Under the pieces are notes generated by a model. The model had not been told where the DNA came from. It ran no database searches and worked only from the letters and a program-made list of their open reading frames with translations. The position numbers were made by a program, and so were the translations under genes. Below are positions 24,041 to 37,944 of a stretch of 64,000 bases of DNA, in pieces. Within the stretch, counting starts at the first letter, position 1. Every line of letters begins with the position of its first letter. Origin of the DNA: Stomorhina lunata (Eukaryota > Arthropoda > Insecta > Diptera > Rhiniidae); assembly GCA_933228675.1 (NCBI GenBank), contig OW121742.1, forward strand, positions 32,452,034 through 32,516,033. Direction: 5' to 3'.

Positions 24041-26464
24041 TTATAGTAAATGGTTTATCTTAGGGCGAATTTAACGTTACGGTTCTAAGGATTCAAGTCA
24101 GCTCGAATATATATGTATACAATACCTTAGTATTAAGTAAATTAAGTTTAATACTACAGGAAGATGTAGCCTCCAATTTTTCTACATTTAACTCCAATAA
24201 TCCAAATAGATGATATATAACCTAAAAATCGGTTGAAGACTTTCCTAATTATCAAGGGTTTTCCAAAAAAGGGTATTAACTCAAAATTTTCAAATTTTCA
24301 GTAGAGCCAAAAAGTTTTTTTTATCTTAGTACTATTTTCATATATAGAAGAGGGGTAAAACTGTAGTTTTTTGGCAAAATTATAGTGAAAATGATGTCAG
24401 ATTTTTACAATGGGTAGATAAGATCACTACACATCAATTTCTTCTAAAAAGTGAAAATTTAAAAAATTTGAGTTACTACCCTCTTGTTGAACAAGTGCGA
24501 TATATCCTTGGAGACTCTCCTGAGCATATGCAATAAAAAAAATATTATTAATTATAAAAAGTTTGACTAGTTTTACTTATTTATGGCCTTAGGATATTTA
24601 AATCACTTTTGTCACTTTTGCACAGGAAAAAAATATTTTTTCATACCGTATTAAAAACTCCTTTTTTGGTTCTTTAAAATAAATTGTCCAACAGATTTCA
24701 AAAAAGTAAAAGAAGTTTCAGTTATAGTTAGAACCCCCTGCAGATTACCACTTAGAAAGAACTAGAGTAATATTTTCAAAGGCTCAGTCGTATCTGCGAC
24801 TTAAAATCAAGGGATTCCAACAAAAAACTTAAGTTTTTTACCAAAGTTTAAAAAAAAAGCATGAAAATTTATATATACTAGCACTTTTTATGAGCAGAAC
24901 TGAAATTATGGTAGCCTCAATGGATAGAAATATATATTAGAAAATTGGTTAAAATTGGGTGTCACTAACCCATTTATAACCAGGGTCAAGTATAAAATTG
25001 AAAAAAAAAAATCTTAACTACGTATGAAATAAAGAAAATCGTATAAATATTGTTTCTACATAAATATTCAAATATAAAATATTTATAGCTACTTTGTCTT
25101 ATTTTGCTTTAGTTATCTTTCAATAAAATTTTTCTTTTTACTATAGTTTTTTCATGTATAATGTACGGTACCTTGCCGTACGGTTACGTATATAAGATAT
25201 AAATTGGACCACAGCGCCTATACAATATAATTTTTTAGCTTTAAAGTAATAATAATATAAACTATTTCAATAGTTAGGATTTCTCAATTCCATTAAAAAA
25301 GTTAAGATGAATGTGCTAAAGGTACCGGGGTACCTTGGTATACACATAAGGATTAAATGTACGGTAAAGTTGCCTAATAAATTTGCCAACAAAAAGTAAT
25401 TTTTATAAAAAGACATATTCTATTTGATTAGAATTTCTAAAAAAAAAATTTCTTTTTCAAATCGATTTAACTTCACTTTAAGGGGGGTGCTTGAAAATTT
25501 ATTTTTTTATTTATATGTAGATCATAAACATACATAATATATTTGTATTTTTTTATCTAGTACACATGTACATACACAAAATATACATACATACATACAC
25601 CTTTACTATACATTTCCGTTAATGAAAAATTTAAAAGTGTGTTTATTTTTGGAAGTGTTAATCCTCAGGGATTTTATTGGTAATTTTATCATAGAAACAC
25701 ACTCATACACAAATACACATACATAATGTATATTTACATATAAAAAAGTATATAATTTTATGTGTGTGTCTCTATATGTTATGTAAATTTTTGTAACAAA
25801 ATAATTTCCTATATTAATTTGTACAAATATTTATACAAACTTTTCATACTTTTTTTTTTATCTCTACTTAAATTAACTTAGAAATTTCATACAAAATATT
25901 TTATGATATAAATATATTTATTTATTTTGTTTGCATGTATCGTATTCGCCAAACAATAAACATAATTAAATATTTATGAAAACAAATGCTAGATTAGTAT
26001 TTTACTTAAAGCTCTGTAATTATTGATGTAATTAAAAAATATCCATTTAATACATTTGTTTAAATACACACACATACTAATTCATACATATTTATATTTA
26101 CATACACATTTGAATATCTGTGTGTGTGTGTATTTGTTTATGCATGATCTATTTAGTATTTATTTTATAATTAACATATAAACTAAATAAGTATTTAAGT
26201 ATAACAATTATGACTTTTGGCAGTCTTTTTATGGTCTTATTTAAGCTTTTCTCTTTTTTTTTTCTATGGCTAATAGGGGATTATAAAAAGGGCATAAATG
26301 AATGAATGAATGAGAAATTATGCAAATGTAAGGATATTTTATTATGTGATACATAGAGTGGCTAATAACTATTATATAGAGAAAGATAATAAAGTAATTA
26401 GGGCTTTCGCATTTTAATAACGAACTGATTCAAGGGCGATACTTGCATACAATATTTTAATATA
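24041..26464. other. AT-rich non-coding stretch, no gene seen
   Basis: There are microsatellite-like tracts (ACATACATACATAC near 25,580; TGTG near 26,120; GAATGAATGAATGA near 26,300). No protein or RNA gene is recognised. Confidence 0.55.
25319..25336. repeat. Small perfect palindrome AAGGTACC-GG-GGTACCTT
   Basis: This is an 8-bp stem with a 2-nt centre. A related GTACGGTACC...CCGTAC motif sits about 170 bp to the left (25,163-25,182). Function is unknown and it may be chance. Confidence 0.4.
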
Positions 26465-28968
26465 GGCAAAGATTTTTTTTAAAAACTTGACGTCAGAAAA
26501 ACATTTCTATAGAAAAGTTAACGATATTCAAACATTTGTATAGAAAAGTTGACTGTTGGCAAACATTTCTATACAAAAGTTGACGATAGGCAAACATTTC
26601 TATAGTCAACTTTTCTACAGAAAACTTGATGATACAAAGACACTTCTACAGCAAATATTTCTATACAAAACTTGACGATAGGCAAACATTTCTATAGCAA
26701 AATTAACGATAGTCTAACATTTCTACAGAAAAAATAACGACAGACAAACATTTCTATGAAAAAGTTTATAACAGGCAAACACTTCTATAAAAAAGTTGAC
26801 GACAGGCAAACACTTTTATAGAAAAGTTGACGACAAGCGAATATTTCTATAGAAAAGTAAACGATAGGCAAATATTTTTACAGAAATAAAGGCGATAGCT
26901 AAACTCTTCTATAGAAAAGTTGACGATAGAAAAACATTTCTATAAAAGAGTTGTCGAAAGCATTCCTATAGTAAAGTTGATTATACGAAGACATTTCTAT
27001 ATAAAAGTTAATGACAAAAAGATATTTCTATAGAAAATTGACGACAGGAAAACATTTCTGTATAAAAGTTGACGATAAATGACATTTGTATAGAAAAATT
27101 GACAATAGGTAAAAATGTTTATAGAAAAGTTGACAATAGAAAGACTTTTCTATACAAAAAATGATGATAGGAAAACATTTCTATAGAAAAGTTGACGATA
27201 GGAAGACATTACTATAAAAAAGTTGACGATAGAAAGACATTTCTATAGAAAAGTTGACGTTGGGAAGATATTTATATTGAAAAGTTGACGTTAGGAAGAC
27301 ATTTCTATAGAAAAGTTGACGTTAGGAAGACATTTTTATAGAAAAGTTTGACGTTAGGAAGACATTTCTATAGAAAAGTTGACGTTAGGAAGACATTTTT
27401 ATAGAAAAGTTGACGCTAGGAAGACATTTCTATAGAAAAGTTGACGTTAGGAAGACATTTATATAGAAAAGTTGACGTTAGGAAGACATTTCTATAGAAA
27501 AGTTGACGTTAGGAAGACATTTCTATAGAAAAGTTGACGTTAGGAAGACATTTCTATAGAAAAGTTGACGTTAGGAAGACACTTCTATAGAAAAGTAGAC
27601 GTTAGGAAGACACTTCTATAGAAAAGTTGACGATAGGGAGACATTTCAATAGAAAAGTAGACGTTAGGAAGATATTTCTATAGAAAAGTAGACGTTAGGA
27701 AGACACTTCTATAGAAAAGTTGACGATAGGAAGACATTTCTTTAGAAAAGTTGACTTTAGGAAGACATTTCTATAGAAAAAATTACGTAAGGAAGACATA
27801 TCTACAAAAAATGTTGACGTTAGGAAGATATTTCTACAGAAAAGTTGACGGTAGGAAGATATTTCTATAGAAAGATTGACGTTAGGAAGACACCTCTATA
27901 GAAAAGTTGACGCTAGGAAGACATTTCTATAGAAAAGTTGACGATAGGAAGTCAATTCTATAGAAAAGTTGACGTTAGAAAAACATTTCTATAGAAAAGT
28001 TGACGTTAGGAAGACATTTCTATAGAAAAGTTGGCGTTAGGAAGACATTTCTATAGAAAAGTTGACGTTAGGAAGACATTTCTATAGAAAAGTTGACGTT
28101 AGGAAGACATTTCTTTAGAAAAGTTGACGTTAGGAAGACATTTCTATAGAAAAGTTGACGTTTGGAAGACATTTCTATAGAAAAGTTGACGTTAGGAAGA
28201 CATTTCTATAGAAGAGTTGACGTAAGGAAGAAATTTCTATAGAAAAGATGACGATAAGGAGACATTTCTAAAGAAAAGTTGACGTAAAGAAGACTTTTAA
28301 ATTGGAGGGTTTATGTTAGGACTACATTTCTATAGAAAAGTTGACGTTGGGACTACATTTCTATAGAGAAGTTGACATTAGGACTGCAATTCTATAGAAG
28401 AGTTGACGCTAGGACTACATTTCTTTAGAAAAGTTGATATTAGGACTACATTTCTATCGAAAAGTTGACGTTAGGACAACATTTTGTTAGAGAAGTTGAC
28501 GTTGGGACTACATTTCTATTTAAAAGTGGACGTTATTATTACATTTCTAAAGAAAAGTTGACGTTGGGACTACATTTTCATAGAAAAGTTGTCGTTAGGA
28601 CTACATTTCTATAGAAAATTTGAAATTAAAAATGCATTTACAGGGTAGATAATAGGACTTCATTTCTATAGAAAGGTTGACGTTAGGACTACAGTTCTAT
28701 TGAAGAGTTGACGTTAGGACTACATTTCTTTAGAAAAGTTGACATTAGGACTACATTTCTATAGAAAAGTTGACGTTAGGACAATATTTTTGACGTTAGG
28801 ACTAAATTTCTATAGAAAAGTTGATGTTAGGACTACATTTCTATAGAAAATTTGAAATTAAAAATGCATTTACAGGGTAGATAATAAGACTTCATTTCTA
28901 TGGAAAAGTTGATGTTAAGACTACATTGCTATAGAAAAGTTGACTAAATTTCTATAGAGACACATATT
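26465..28968 (+). repeat. Minisatellite array A7, 31-bp unit (GTTGACGTTAGGAAGACA)
   Basis: About 80 units of 31 bp combine TTTCTATAGAAAA with GTTGACGTTAGGAAGACA. Three sub-blocks carry different cassette variants: GACGATAGGCAAACA (left, to about 27,100), GACGTTAGGAAGACA (about 27,240-28,300, most uniform) and GACGTTAGGACTACA (about 28,300-28,930). Edges are more diverged than the centre. A composite block with AAATTAAAAATGCATTTACA occurs at about 28,623 and 28,855, 232 bp apart. It is sister to A8 (same cassette) and A10 (GATAGGAAGACTTTA). Confidence 0.95.
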
Positions 28969-30525
28969 TTATCTTCTTTTGTTTATTTTTTTAATCTAAT
29001 TATAGGTTTTGTAATCTAATTATAGGTTGTATAACTTATATGGCAAATATTCCATGTTTATTTATAATTTTACATTTATCTTAAAGTTGATGAAAATTAA
29101 ATTAAACCTAAAATTTGTTGCCTATGCCTTTGAACCCAAGAATTTTGTACGCTATTTGGTAATTGTCATTTCTGATAAATATCTAGGGTTTTAAATTAAT
29201 ACAATGACATATTTCATACACTCAATATACCTGGATTTTAAGGCGTAAGTAAGAAAGTGTAATGTGTAATAATTCACACAAAAATAAAATATGTGATATT
29301 GTTTTATTGTAAGTTTATAGCATAAAATTTAAGTCTTCCTACAGTGGCTTCTATAAGAATTTATTTCTTTAAATGTATGTCTTTGTATATTAAATTCTGT
29401 TAGCGGTTCATATAAACCAAAATATTAGCTTTAATCTTAGTTCTTCCTAAGACTTTTTGAGTAAAATTCTATGCTGCCACAGAAAGCATTCTTATGTTCG
29501 GTCACATACCATTTTAATGTTGATATTTGGTCCAAATATAGACTTTTTCTTTAGTGAGTTTTTCTATTAAAAACTGCTGTATATATTATGCGTTGAAAGT
29601 ATTACGTGTCACCCTGTTAAGGTACAGTTGCCTAGGCATTACTTTGTGCATGATATAATTATGTGGTATTACCGCGTATTGTTATAATAGAGTAGATATT
29701 TAATACACCTATATCTTATACAGTGGTTTCCCAACATTGATATCAATTTAAAAAAGCCATAATTCATAAATTAAGAAGAATCTGTAATGAAAACAGATGT
29801 TTTTTTTATTTTGGGGGTTTCTAACTAAAAATAAAAAAGCTTACTGTTAACTCTTAAAAAAAGCTTTTATATAACTTTTTTCCAAGCTCTTACTGTAGTT
29901 ATCAAATATGAAGTAGATGCTTGTAATAAGTTCTCTAATGAATATGTAGCAATATAAAGTGGGGTATAGTTTATCTGACATAGGTATTAATGCTTAAATA
30001 AACATGGGTTCTAAAATTTGAAAATTGAAAAGCACAGGAACACGTTGTTACTTTATAGTTTTTACTTGTTACTTATAATATTAGAACTAAATATCTCATA
30101 TCAATATATATCATCAAATTATTTGCTCCAACCTGTTCGAACAGACGCCCCCTAATATATGCTGTACATACATATGTATGTGTTAATGTGTTTTAGCCTC
30201 TGTAACTAAATAATAGTGCGTATCTATATAAATACATGCACTCACATTAAGCCACAGAATATAACCAAATATTTGTATATTGTATACTCATTCAAGCCAG
30301 TTGATATTTCGGTAAAGCAGTAATTATGTCCCCAAGGATAATATTAACGAAAACCGTCTTAACGCATGAAACCACATGTTTTTGGTTAAAGCAAAAATAA
30401 GATATAAATGAAATGAAGTATTTATTACACGAAACATGGTAGAATTGATACAAATTTCATACAAATAAATACTGAAATAATAACTTAATATAATAACAAA
30501 AGTTTGTATTACAATATACTAAAAA
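28969..30525. other. AT-rich non-coding spacer between arrays A7 and A8
   Basis: It carries no A7/A8 repeat units and no recognisable gene. It separates two blocks of the same minisatellite family by about 1.55 kb. Confidence 0.6.
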
Positions 30526-32125
30526 TTTGAAGATAGAAAGATATATCTATAGAAGATATTTCTATTAAATAGTTGACGTTAGGAAGACATTTGTATACCA
30601 AAGTTGACGTTAAGAAGACATCTCTATATAAAAGTTGACGTAAGGAAGTCATCTCTATAGGAAAGTTGACATAAGGATGAGATTTCTATTGAAAAGTTTA
30701 CGTTAAGAAGGCATTTTCATAGAAAAGTTGACTTTAGGAAGGCATTTCTCTAGAAAAGTTGACGTACGGAAAACATTTCTATAGAAAAGTTGGCGTTGAA
30801 AAGACATTTCAATAGAAAAGTTGACGTAAGGAAGACATTTCTATAGAAAAGTTGACGTAAGGAAGACATTTCTATAGAAAAGTTAACGTAAGGAAGATAT
30901 TTCTATAGAAAAGTTGACGTAAGGAAGACATTTCTATAGAAAAGTTGACGTTAGGAAGACAGTTCTATAAAAAAGTTGACGTTAGGAAGACATTTCTATA
31001 GAAAAGTTGACGTAAGGAAGACATTTCTATAGAAAAGTTGACGTAAGGAAGACATTTCTATAGAAAAGTTGACGTAAGGAAGACATTTCTATAGAAAAGT
31101 TGACGTTATGAAGACATTTCTTTAGAAAAGTTGGCGTTGAAAAGACATTTCAATAGAAAAGTTGACGTAAGGAAGACATTTCTATAGAAAAGTTGACGTA
31201 AGGAAGACATTTCTATAGAAAAGTTGACGTTAGGAAGACATTTCTATAGAAAAGTTGACGTTAGGAACACATTTCTATAGAAAAGTTGACGTTAGGAACA
31301 CATTTCTATAGAAAAGTTGACGTTAGGAACACATTTCTATAGAAAAGTTGACGTTAGGAACACATTTCTATAGAAAAGTTGACGTTAGGAACACATTTCT
31401 ATAGAAGAGTTGACGTTAGGAACACATTTCTATAGAAAAGTTGACGTTAGGAACACATTTCTATAGAAAAGTTGATGTTAGTAATATATTTCTATAGAAA
31501 GGTTGACGTTAGGAATACATTTCTATAGAAAAGTTGACATTAGGAAAACATTTCTATAGAAAAATTGACGTTAGGAACACATTTCTATAGAAAAGTTGAC
31601 GTTAGGAACACATTTCTATAGAAAAGTTGACGTTAGGAACACATTTCTATAGAAAAGTTGACGTTAGGAACACATTTCTATAGAAAAGTTGACGTTAGGA
31701 ACACATTTCTATAGAAAAGTTGACGTTAGGAACACATTTCTATAGAAAAGTTGACGTTAGGAACACATTTCTGTAGAAAAGATGACGTTAGGAACACATT
31801 TCTATATAAAAGTTGACATTAGGAACACATTTCTATAGAAAAGTTGACATTATGAACACATTTCTATAGAAAAGTTGACGTTTGGAACACATTTCTATAA
31901 AAAAAAGTTCACATTAGGAAGATATTTCTACAGAAAAGTTTACGTGAGTAAGGCATTTATATAGAAAAGTGATGTAAGTATTACATTTCTATACCAAAGT
32001 ACATGTTGGGATTACATTTCTTTAGATAGTTGGCATTGGGATTACATGTGTATAGAATAGTTAACGTTACGATTACATTTCTGTAGAACAGTTGTCATAA
32101 GGATTATATTTTTCTATAATCTAGG
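30526..32125 (+). repeat. Minisatellite array A8, 31-bp unit, two homogenised sub-arrays
   Basis: About 50 units are of the same type as A7. The left half (to about 31,210) mostly reads GACGTAAGGAAGACA. The right half (about 31,210-31,900) reads GACGTTAGGAACACA with very little variation. The motif pair GCGTTGAAAAGACATTTCAA recurs near 30,792 and 31,133, showing a block duplication of about 341 bp (11 units). The last 200 bp decays into unique DNA. Confidence 0.95.
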
Positions 32126-34689
32126 TTCCTGTATTTTACCGATTTTTTGATTTTATATGTATTTAAAAAAAAAAGTAGACATCTTACATTCATTAATTAT
32201 TCCTGCTTATAGCAATTCACGGTTTTACCATCATGTAAAGTACCTTTTGAAATAATAAAACAATGTATAGGTACATACGTATTAACATATGTAAGTATGT
32301 GTGTATACCCTTTGTATGTAACTTAGTAATTGGATTATATGCCATATTTTAACATGTTTGTTTAACACAGTCACGTTAATCTTTTGGGATTAGATTTTTA
32401 CATAGACACACACAATCATAAAAAAATCATGGAGGAGTAGCCCAGCAGTTTAAGGTTTTTCAATAACTAGTGATATGTTTGTCGTTATGTGATCTGGGTA
32501 AAGGTTTCGTCTTTTGTCTTGTGTTGTATAATGTATGTTCTAGGAAAAGATTTGATCTAAAGTAAGGTTATGTTGAAAAAAGAATATGGTATGGTATATA
32601 ATCCTGTGTTAATATCTATGATTTAGTTTTAATCTAGTTCTACTGTAATATCTATTGTCTTGACTGCACCATGGTTTGTTTTGCTATCTGACTCTGAATA
32701 CAGGCTATTATTTGGTTTATCAATTCTTTAATGACTAAGTGTTTGGTCTGATTGGTCTGACCTGATATGTCTGCAGTAGACTCTTTAGGGACTATCATTA
32801 GGTGTCTAAAATATTTTCAAAAAGCTTTCATATTTTATTTCAGTTTAAAGTTACTTACCGTTACTTACTTATGGAACTACTGGGAGGTTATAGACTTTCT
32901 TTTCTTTCTCTCATTCTTATATGCATATTTTATGCAATCTCATTTTCATGGAAAATTACTAATTTTTTTTCTCTCTGCTGTTGTTGCTTGTAGAGGTTCA
33001 CCCATAAAAACATTGTATAATTGTGTAAAAGCATACACAACTACAAGTATATTTTATCATAAAGGATTCATTTGTAGATTCGTTTTGTATATCCCTTTTT
33101 ATATGCCTCATTTTTACTCCCATTTAAAGTTGTTGAAGCCGCTGCTGCTGTTGCTGTTGTACGAGTTATAGTAACTAGTAGCGTTTTTAGCTGTTGATTC
33201 TCATTCATTACCCCCAATAGTACACTTATGCCAAAGTGTATTTGTATACATGTAAAAGTCTATGTAAAAATGTAAGTACATTTATTTTTTCTTTTTTTTT
33301 TTTGGCTTAGACTTTTCATACACACTTTATTCGCACAGGCAGCCAGACAGATAAACATACATGGAAACAACGTGTTGAAGTAATTAAGTTGTAAATATGC
33401 AAAAAATAATAAAATATAACCAAATATGGAAGAAAAAAACAACCAGAAGAAAACAACAGAAGCAGAAAATGATATGTGTTTTTGTGTGAGTGAAAAAAGC
33501 TTCAGTTAATTATACCCTACACCACGATTAATTGAGCAAATATTTTAAGTTTGTGGTGGTGTTGCTAAGACACAAATGTATTGGTTAAATACAGGCCTTA
33601 AATTATAACAAATATGTTATTATTTCTGCCTAGTCGAATTAATAAGTCCCTTTTTTACAGATTTCTGTCCCTTAGTTCATGTAAAATACAAAATTTTGTT
33701 GTTAAACAACGTCTCAGTTATTGAAAGATTTATTTACTATTTCAATCTTATTAAACGTTCTTCATAGGTTTTGATCAGAATGTATTCAAATTCTGAAGAA
33801 TTAAATTTATTATTACATCAAATTTGATATATCCTGATTTATCCCAAAAACCTTGAAATGCCAAAAAAACTGTTTCAACATTTTTTAATGACAATATTGA
33901 GTTCCAAAAAGATTACAGATAGTGCTCGCCTCATCACCTTTGCATGTAGTAGATCATAATGCCGGTCTTTACCTTCCACATAATTTCCTTAATTGTTTGT
34001 AGGTTTGTTCTGAAATAACGAGTTCGTGTATGTATATGTTTTAGTAGTAAACAGCAACAAGTTTAATTAAATTTAATCAATTATTTACAACATCCTTAAT
34101 TAAATTATGACTTAAATGTTTTTCAGGCAAAAATGCCTGGTTTCCTCTTTATAAAAGTGCCTGTACTTAACCGATTTAAAGGCTTTCGAATGAACTATAT
34201 TCAAGGAGATATTTAATGTGAATGTACTAAGATATGAGGATGTATTCAAAATGAGCTAAAGAATATTTTAAGTAAGATTTTCTGAAATGAATATGACTTG
34301 AAATGAAGACATAAAATAGAAAATTCTTTATAATTTTATATATGATATGACAGACTATTATTAGATAATTATTAACTAGTGGTAGTTTTAGATTTATTCA
34401 TGGACGTTGGCGAAAACCTTTCCTGAGAAGGTTTGATAAAACATAAATGGAAATGTCAGCGTGTCAAATTCTGATTGCAAGGTATCATATCGAAAACGTC
34501 TGGTTTCAAACACCCAGTACGAGTACAATATATGAAAATGGGAAAGGTGATAAGATGTCGGAAGCCCCTTTTAAAAGAGCCTTTAGAAGACCAAGATGAC
34601 GGACAAATGCCTATAGTTATTTGAAGTTTAAGAATTTATGCTGTTTTTTAAGTAAATTGTAAACAAAATTCTAAATTTTTTAACAAAAT
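32126..34689. other. AT-rich non-coding stretch, no gene seen
   Basis: A 134-codon ORF at 32,767-33,171 is F/L/Y-rich, overlaps another ORF in a second frame and has no recognisable domain, so I do not call it a gene. A CTGCTG/TTGCTG stretch lies near 33,140-33,160. A possible HINE-related terminus is listed at 33,510. Confidence 0.5.
33510..33580 (+). mobile_element. HINE-related terminus (second family, TTATACCCTACACCAC)
   Basis: TTATACCCTACACCACGATT is followed by CAATTGAG-like sequence and TTTGTGGTGGTGTTGCTAAG. It resembles the 5' end of the main HINE-like family (TTATACCCTTCACCAC) but diverges afterwards. A similar TTATACCCTAAACCATCAAC occurs at 37,324. The extent downstream cannot be defined by eye. 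Confidence 0.35.
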
Positions 34690-36990
34690 TTTTAATACTG
34701 ATTTTTTGTGAATTAAAACTTTTTATAGAAAATTTTCGGTATAAAAACATTTTATAAAAAATTTTAGGTATAAACATTTTTTATAGAAAATTGTCGGTAT
34801 AAACATTTTTTCATATAAAATTTTAGATATAAAATTTTTTTATAAAAAATTTTCGGTATATATTTTTTTCTAGAAAATTTTCGGTATAAAATTTTTTTGT
34901 AGAAAATTTTCGGTATAAAAATTTTTTGTAGAAAATTTTCGGTATAAACATTTTCTTTAAAAAATCTTGCGTATTAACTTTTTTTAAAGAAAATTTTTGG
35001 AACATAAATTTTTTAAAAACAAAACACCATTTTTTATAACGAAAGTTTTTCTTTAAAAAATTTTCTATAAACAAATTTTTGATAAAAAATTTTCTGTATA
35101 TAAATTTTTATTGAAAATTTTCGGTATAATAATTTTCTATAGAAAATTTTCCGTATAAAAACCTTTTATAGAAAATTTTTCGTAATGCAAATTTTAATAC
35201 AAAATTTTAGGTATAAACTTTTATTATAAAAAATTTTCGGTATATAATTTTTTTTATAGAAAATGTTCTTATAAACATTTTTACAAAAAATTTTTGGTAC
35301 ATAAATTTTTAATAGAAAATTTTCAGTATAAAATTTTTCTTACAAAATTTTCGGTATAAAAATCTTTTATAGAAAGTTTTTGGTATAAAAAAATTTTCGG
35401 TACAAAATTTTTTATAGAAAATTTTCTGTACAAAAATTTTTATAGAAAATTATTGATACAAAATTTTTTTTTAAGCGAATTTCGGAACAAAATTTTTTAT
35501 AGAAAATTTTCGGTATAAAATTTTTTATAAAAAATTTTCGGTATATAATTTTTTATAGAAAATTTTGTGTATAAAATATTTTACAGAAAATTTTCGGTAT
35601 AAAATTATTTTAAAGAAAATTTTCGGTATAAAAATTTTTGTATAGAAAATTTTCGGTATAAAATTTTTTAAAGAAAATTTTCGAAATAAAATTTTTTATT
35701 GAATTTTATACCAAAAATTTGTTATAGAAAATTTTCGGTATAAAAATTTTTTATAGAAAATTTTCGGTATAACAATTTTTTATAGAAAATTTTAGGTGTA
35801 AACATTTTTTATAGAAAATTTTCGGTGTAAAAATTTTTTATAGAAAATTTTCGGTATAAAAATTTTTTATAGAAAATTTTCGGTATAAAAATTTTTTATA
35901 GAAAATTTTCGGTATAAAAATTTTCTATAGAAAATTTTTGGTATAAAAATTTTTTATAGAAAATTTTCGGTATAAAAATTTTTTATAGAAAATTTTCGGT
36001 ATAAAAATTTTTTATAGAAAATTTTCGGTATAAAAATTTTTTATAGAAAAAAATTTCTGTACACAAATTTTTGTAGAAAATTTCTGGTATAGAAATTTTT
36101 GTAGAAAATTTTCGTTATAAACATTTTGATAGAAAATTTTCGGTTTAAAAATTTTTTAAATAAAATTTTTGGTAAAAAAATATTTATAGAAAATTTTCGA
36201 TTATAAAAAATTTTATAGGAAATTTTCGGTTTAAAAATTTTTATAGAAAATGTTCGGTTTAAAAATTTATTATAGAAAATTTTTGCCAAACAAATTTTTG
36301 TATAGAAAATTTTCGGTATAAAATTGTTTATTGAATTTTATACCAAAAATTTTTTATAGAAAATTTTCGATATAATATTTTTTTATAGAAAATTTTCGGA
36401 ATTAACATTTTTTATAAAAAATTGTTTAAAAAAAATTTCTGAATACAAATTTTTATAGAAAATTTTTGGTATAGAAATTTTTTGTAGAAAATTTTCGGTC
36501 TGAAAATTTTTGGTTTAAAATTTTTTTATAGAAAATTTTTGGTAAAAAATTATTTATAGAAAATTTTCGGTATAAAAATTTTTATAGGAAATTTTCGGTT
36601 TAAAAATTTTCATAGAAAATTTTTGGTTTAAAAATTTATAATAGCAAATTTTGGTAAAAATTTTTTTATGGAAAATTTTAGGAATAAACATTTTTTATAT
36701 AAAATTATCGAAATAAAATTTTTTTTATAAAATTTTCGGAATAACAATTTTTTATAGAAATTTTTCGGAATAAAAATTGTTTATAGAAATTTTTCGGAAT
36801 AAAAATTTTTTTATAGAAAATTTTCGGAATAACAATTTTTTATAGAAAATTTTCGGAATAAAAATTTTTTTATAGAAAATTTTCGGTATAAACATTTTTA
36901 TAGAAAATTATCGCTGTAAAAATTATAGAAATTTTTTGGTATAAAAATTTTTACAGAAATTTTTTTTTTAATTTCTATTACTGTAGAACA
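34690..36990 (+). repeat. Minisatellite array A9, 29-bp unit with CGGTATA cassette
   Basis: About 78 units combine GAAAATTTTCGGTATAAAAA with a T run and ATA. At 35,740-36,040 successive units are nearly identical at a 29-bp period. Flanks carry variants (TTTAGGTATAA, TTTCGGAATAAC, TTTCGGTTTAAA). A longer irregular unit, ATTGAATTTTATACCAAAAA, occurs at about 35,698 and 36,330. ORFs at 34,823-35,074 and 36,041-36,289 on the reverse strand are repeat read-through. Confidence 0.95.
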
Positions 36991-37944
36991 TTTTTTATAG
37001 ACATTTTTTTGTTTATTGGCTTCTCTATTTTAATACAAAAAAATTCTTACTAAGAAAATTTTTAAATTAAATTTGATTTAAATTTCAACTCAAAAATTGT
37101 GGTTTGTGATTAAATCATATATGAGTGGGTTTAGCCCAGACCTGCCTATCTACGCCTTTAAATTTCATACTTAGCATCTTAATTGTGGTTAATGTGATAT
37201 AAAGAGGATTTGTGGTTTTAATTAGGAGCACGTGGTAGCTATTATTTTCGAAATAATGTGAACATAGAGATTAATGACATTGTGAAGTGTTAAAGTTATA
37301 AATTGTAAAAATTAAAATTAAAATTATACCCTAAACCATCAACAATTGAGAAGTTAGTTTAGTAGAAACTGTTAGTTATTTCTTAAGCTTTTTTAGTACC
37401 TAAGTTTCATAAAGAAAATTTGAAGTTTATAATTATTTAGTGAATTTAAGGGTATCAAAATATTTAAAAATTTGTCAAAAATTGTTCAGCATCACTTTGT
37501 CACTTATCTCCTTATTCCAATATATGCACTTAAATTTCACATTTTGTGTCAGCTTGAATTGATTTTCTTATCCGCCAAAAGCAACATGTTTTTTAAACGC
37601 TAAAACGCATTAGCATACTCGGTATCAAGTTTCCAGTTGACATGTTTAAATACATAAATAATTTCTTAGAAAAAAAAAAAAAATAATAACAAAATAGAAA
37701 ATTTTCATTACACAATGATAAACATAAGAATGTGTGTATATTCGACATATGATATCTACAACTCTCAATAAAATGAAATTTTGGGAAAATAGAAAATTTT
37801 TCGATTTTACAAACAGCAATATTTCACTTAAGCTTCTTTTGAATATTAACTTATGTCGATATCAAAGTTTAAAAATCACATTTGTTTTTAAAAAGCTGTA
37901 TATATTAAGCTCTTGCTTATTTTCCAAGAACTACATTGGAATGG
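36991..37944. other. AT-rich spacer, no gene seen
   Basis: This is unique AT-rich DNA between arrays A9 and A10. A possible HINE-related start, TTATACCCTAAACCATCAAC, lies at 37,324. The 71-codon ORF running into array A10 is not convincing. Confidence 0.5.

Noticed and set aside
33140..33165. CTGCTGTTGCTGTTG stretch as a glutamine-rich exon
   Set aside because: Only a few triplets, no flanking coding text or splice sites that I can support.
32767..33171. 134-codon hydrophobic ORF resembling a small membrane protein
   Set aside because: F/L/Y richness follows from T-rich DNA, another ORF overlaps in a second frame, and no recognisable family or splice structure supports it.
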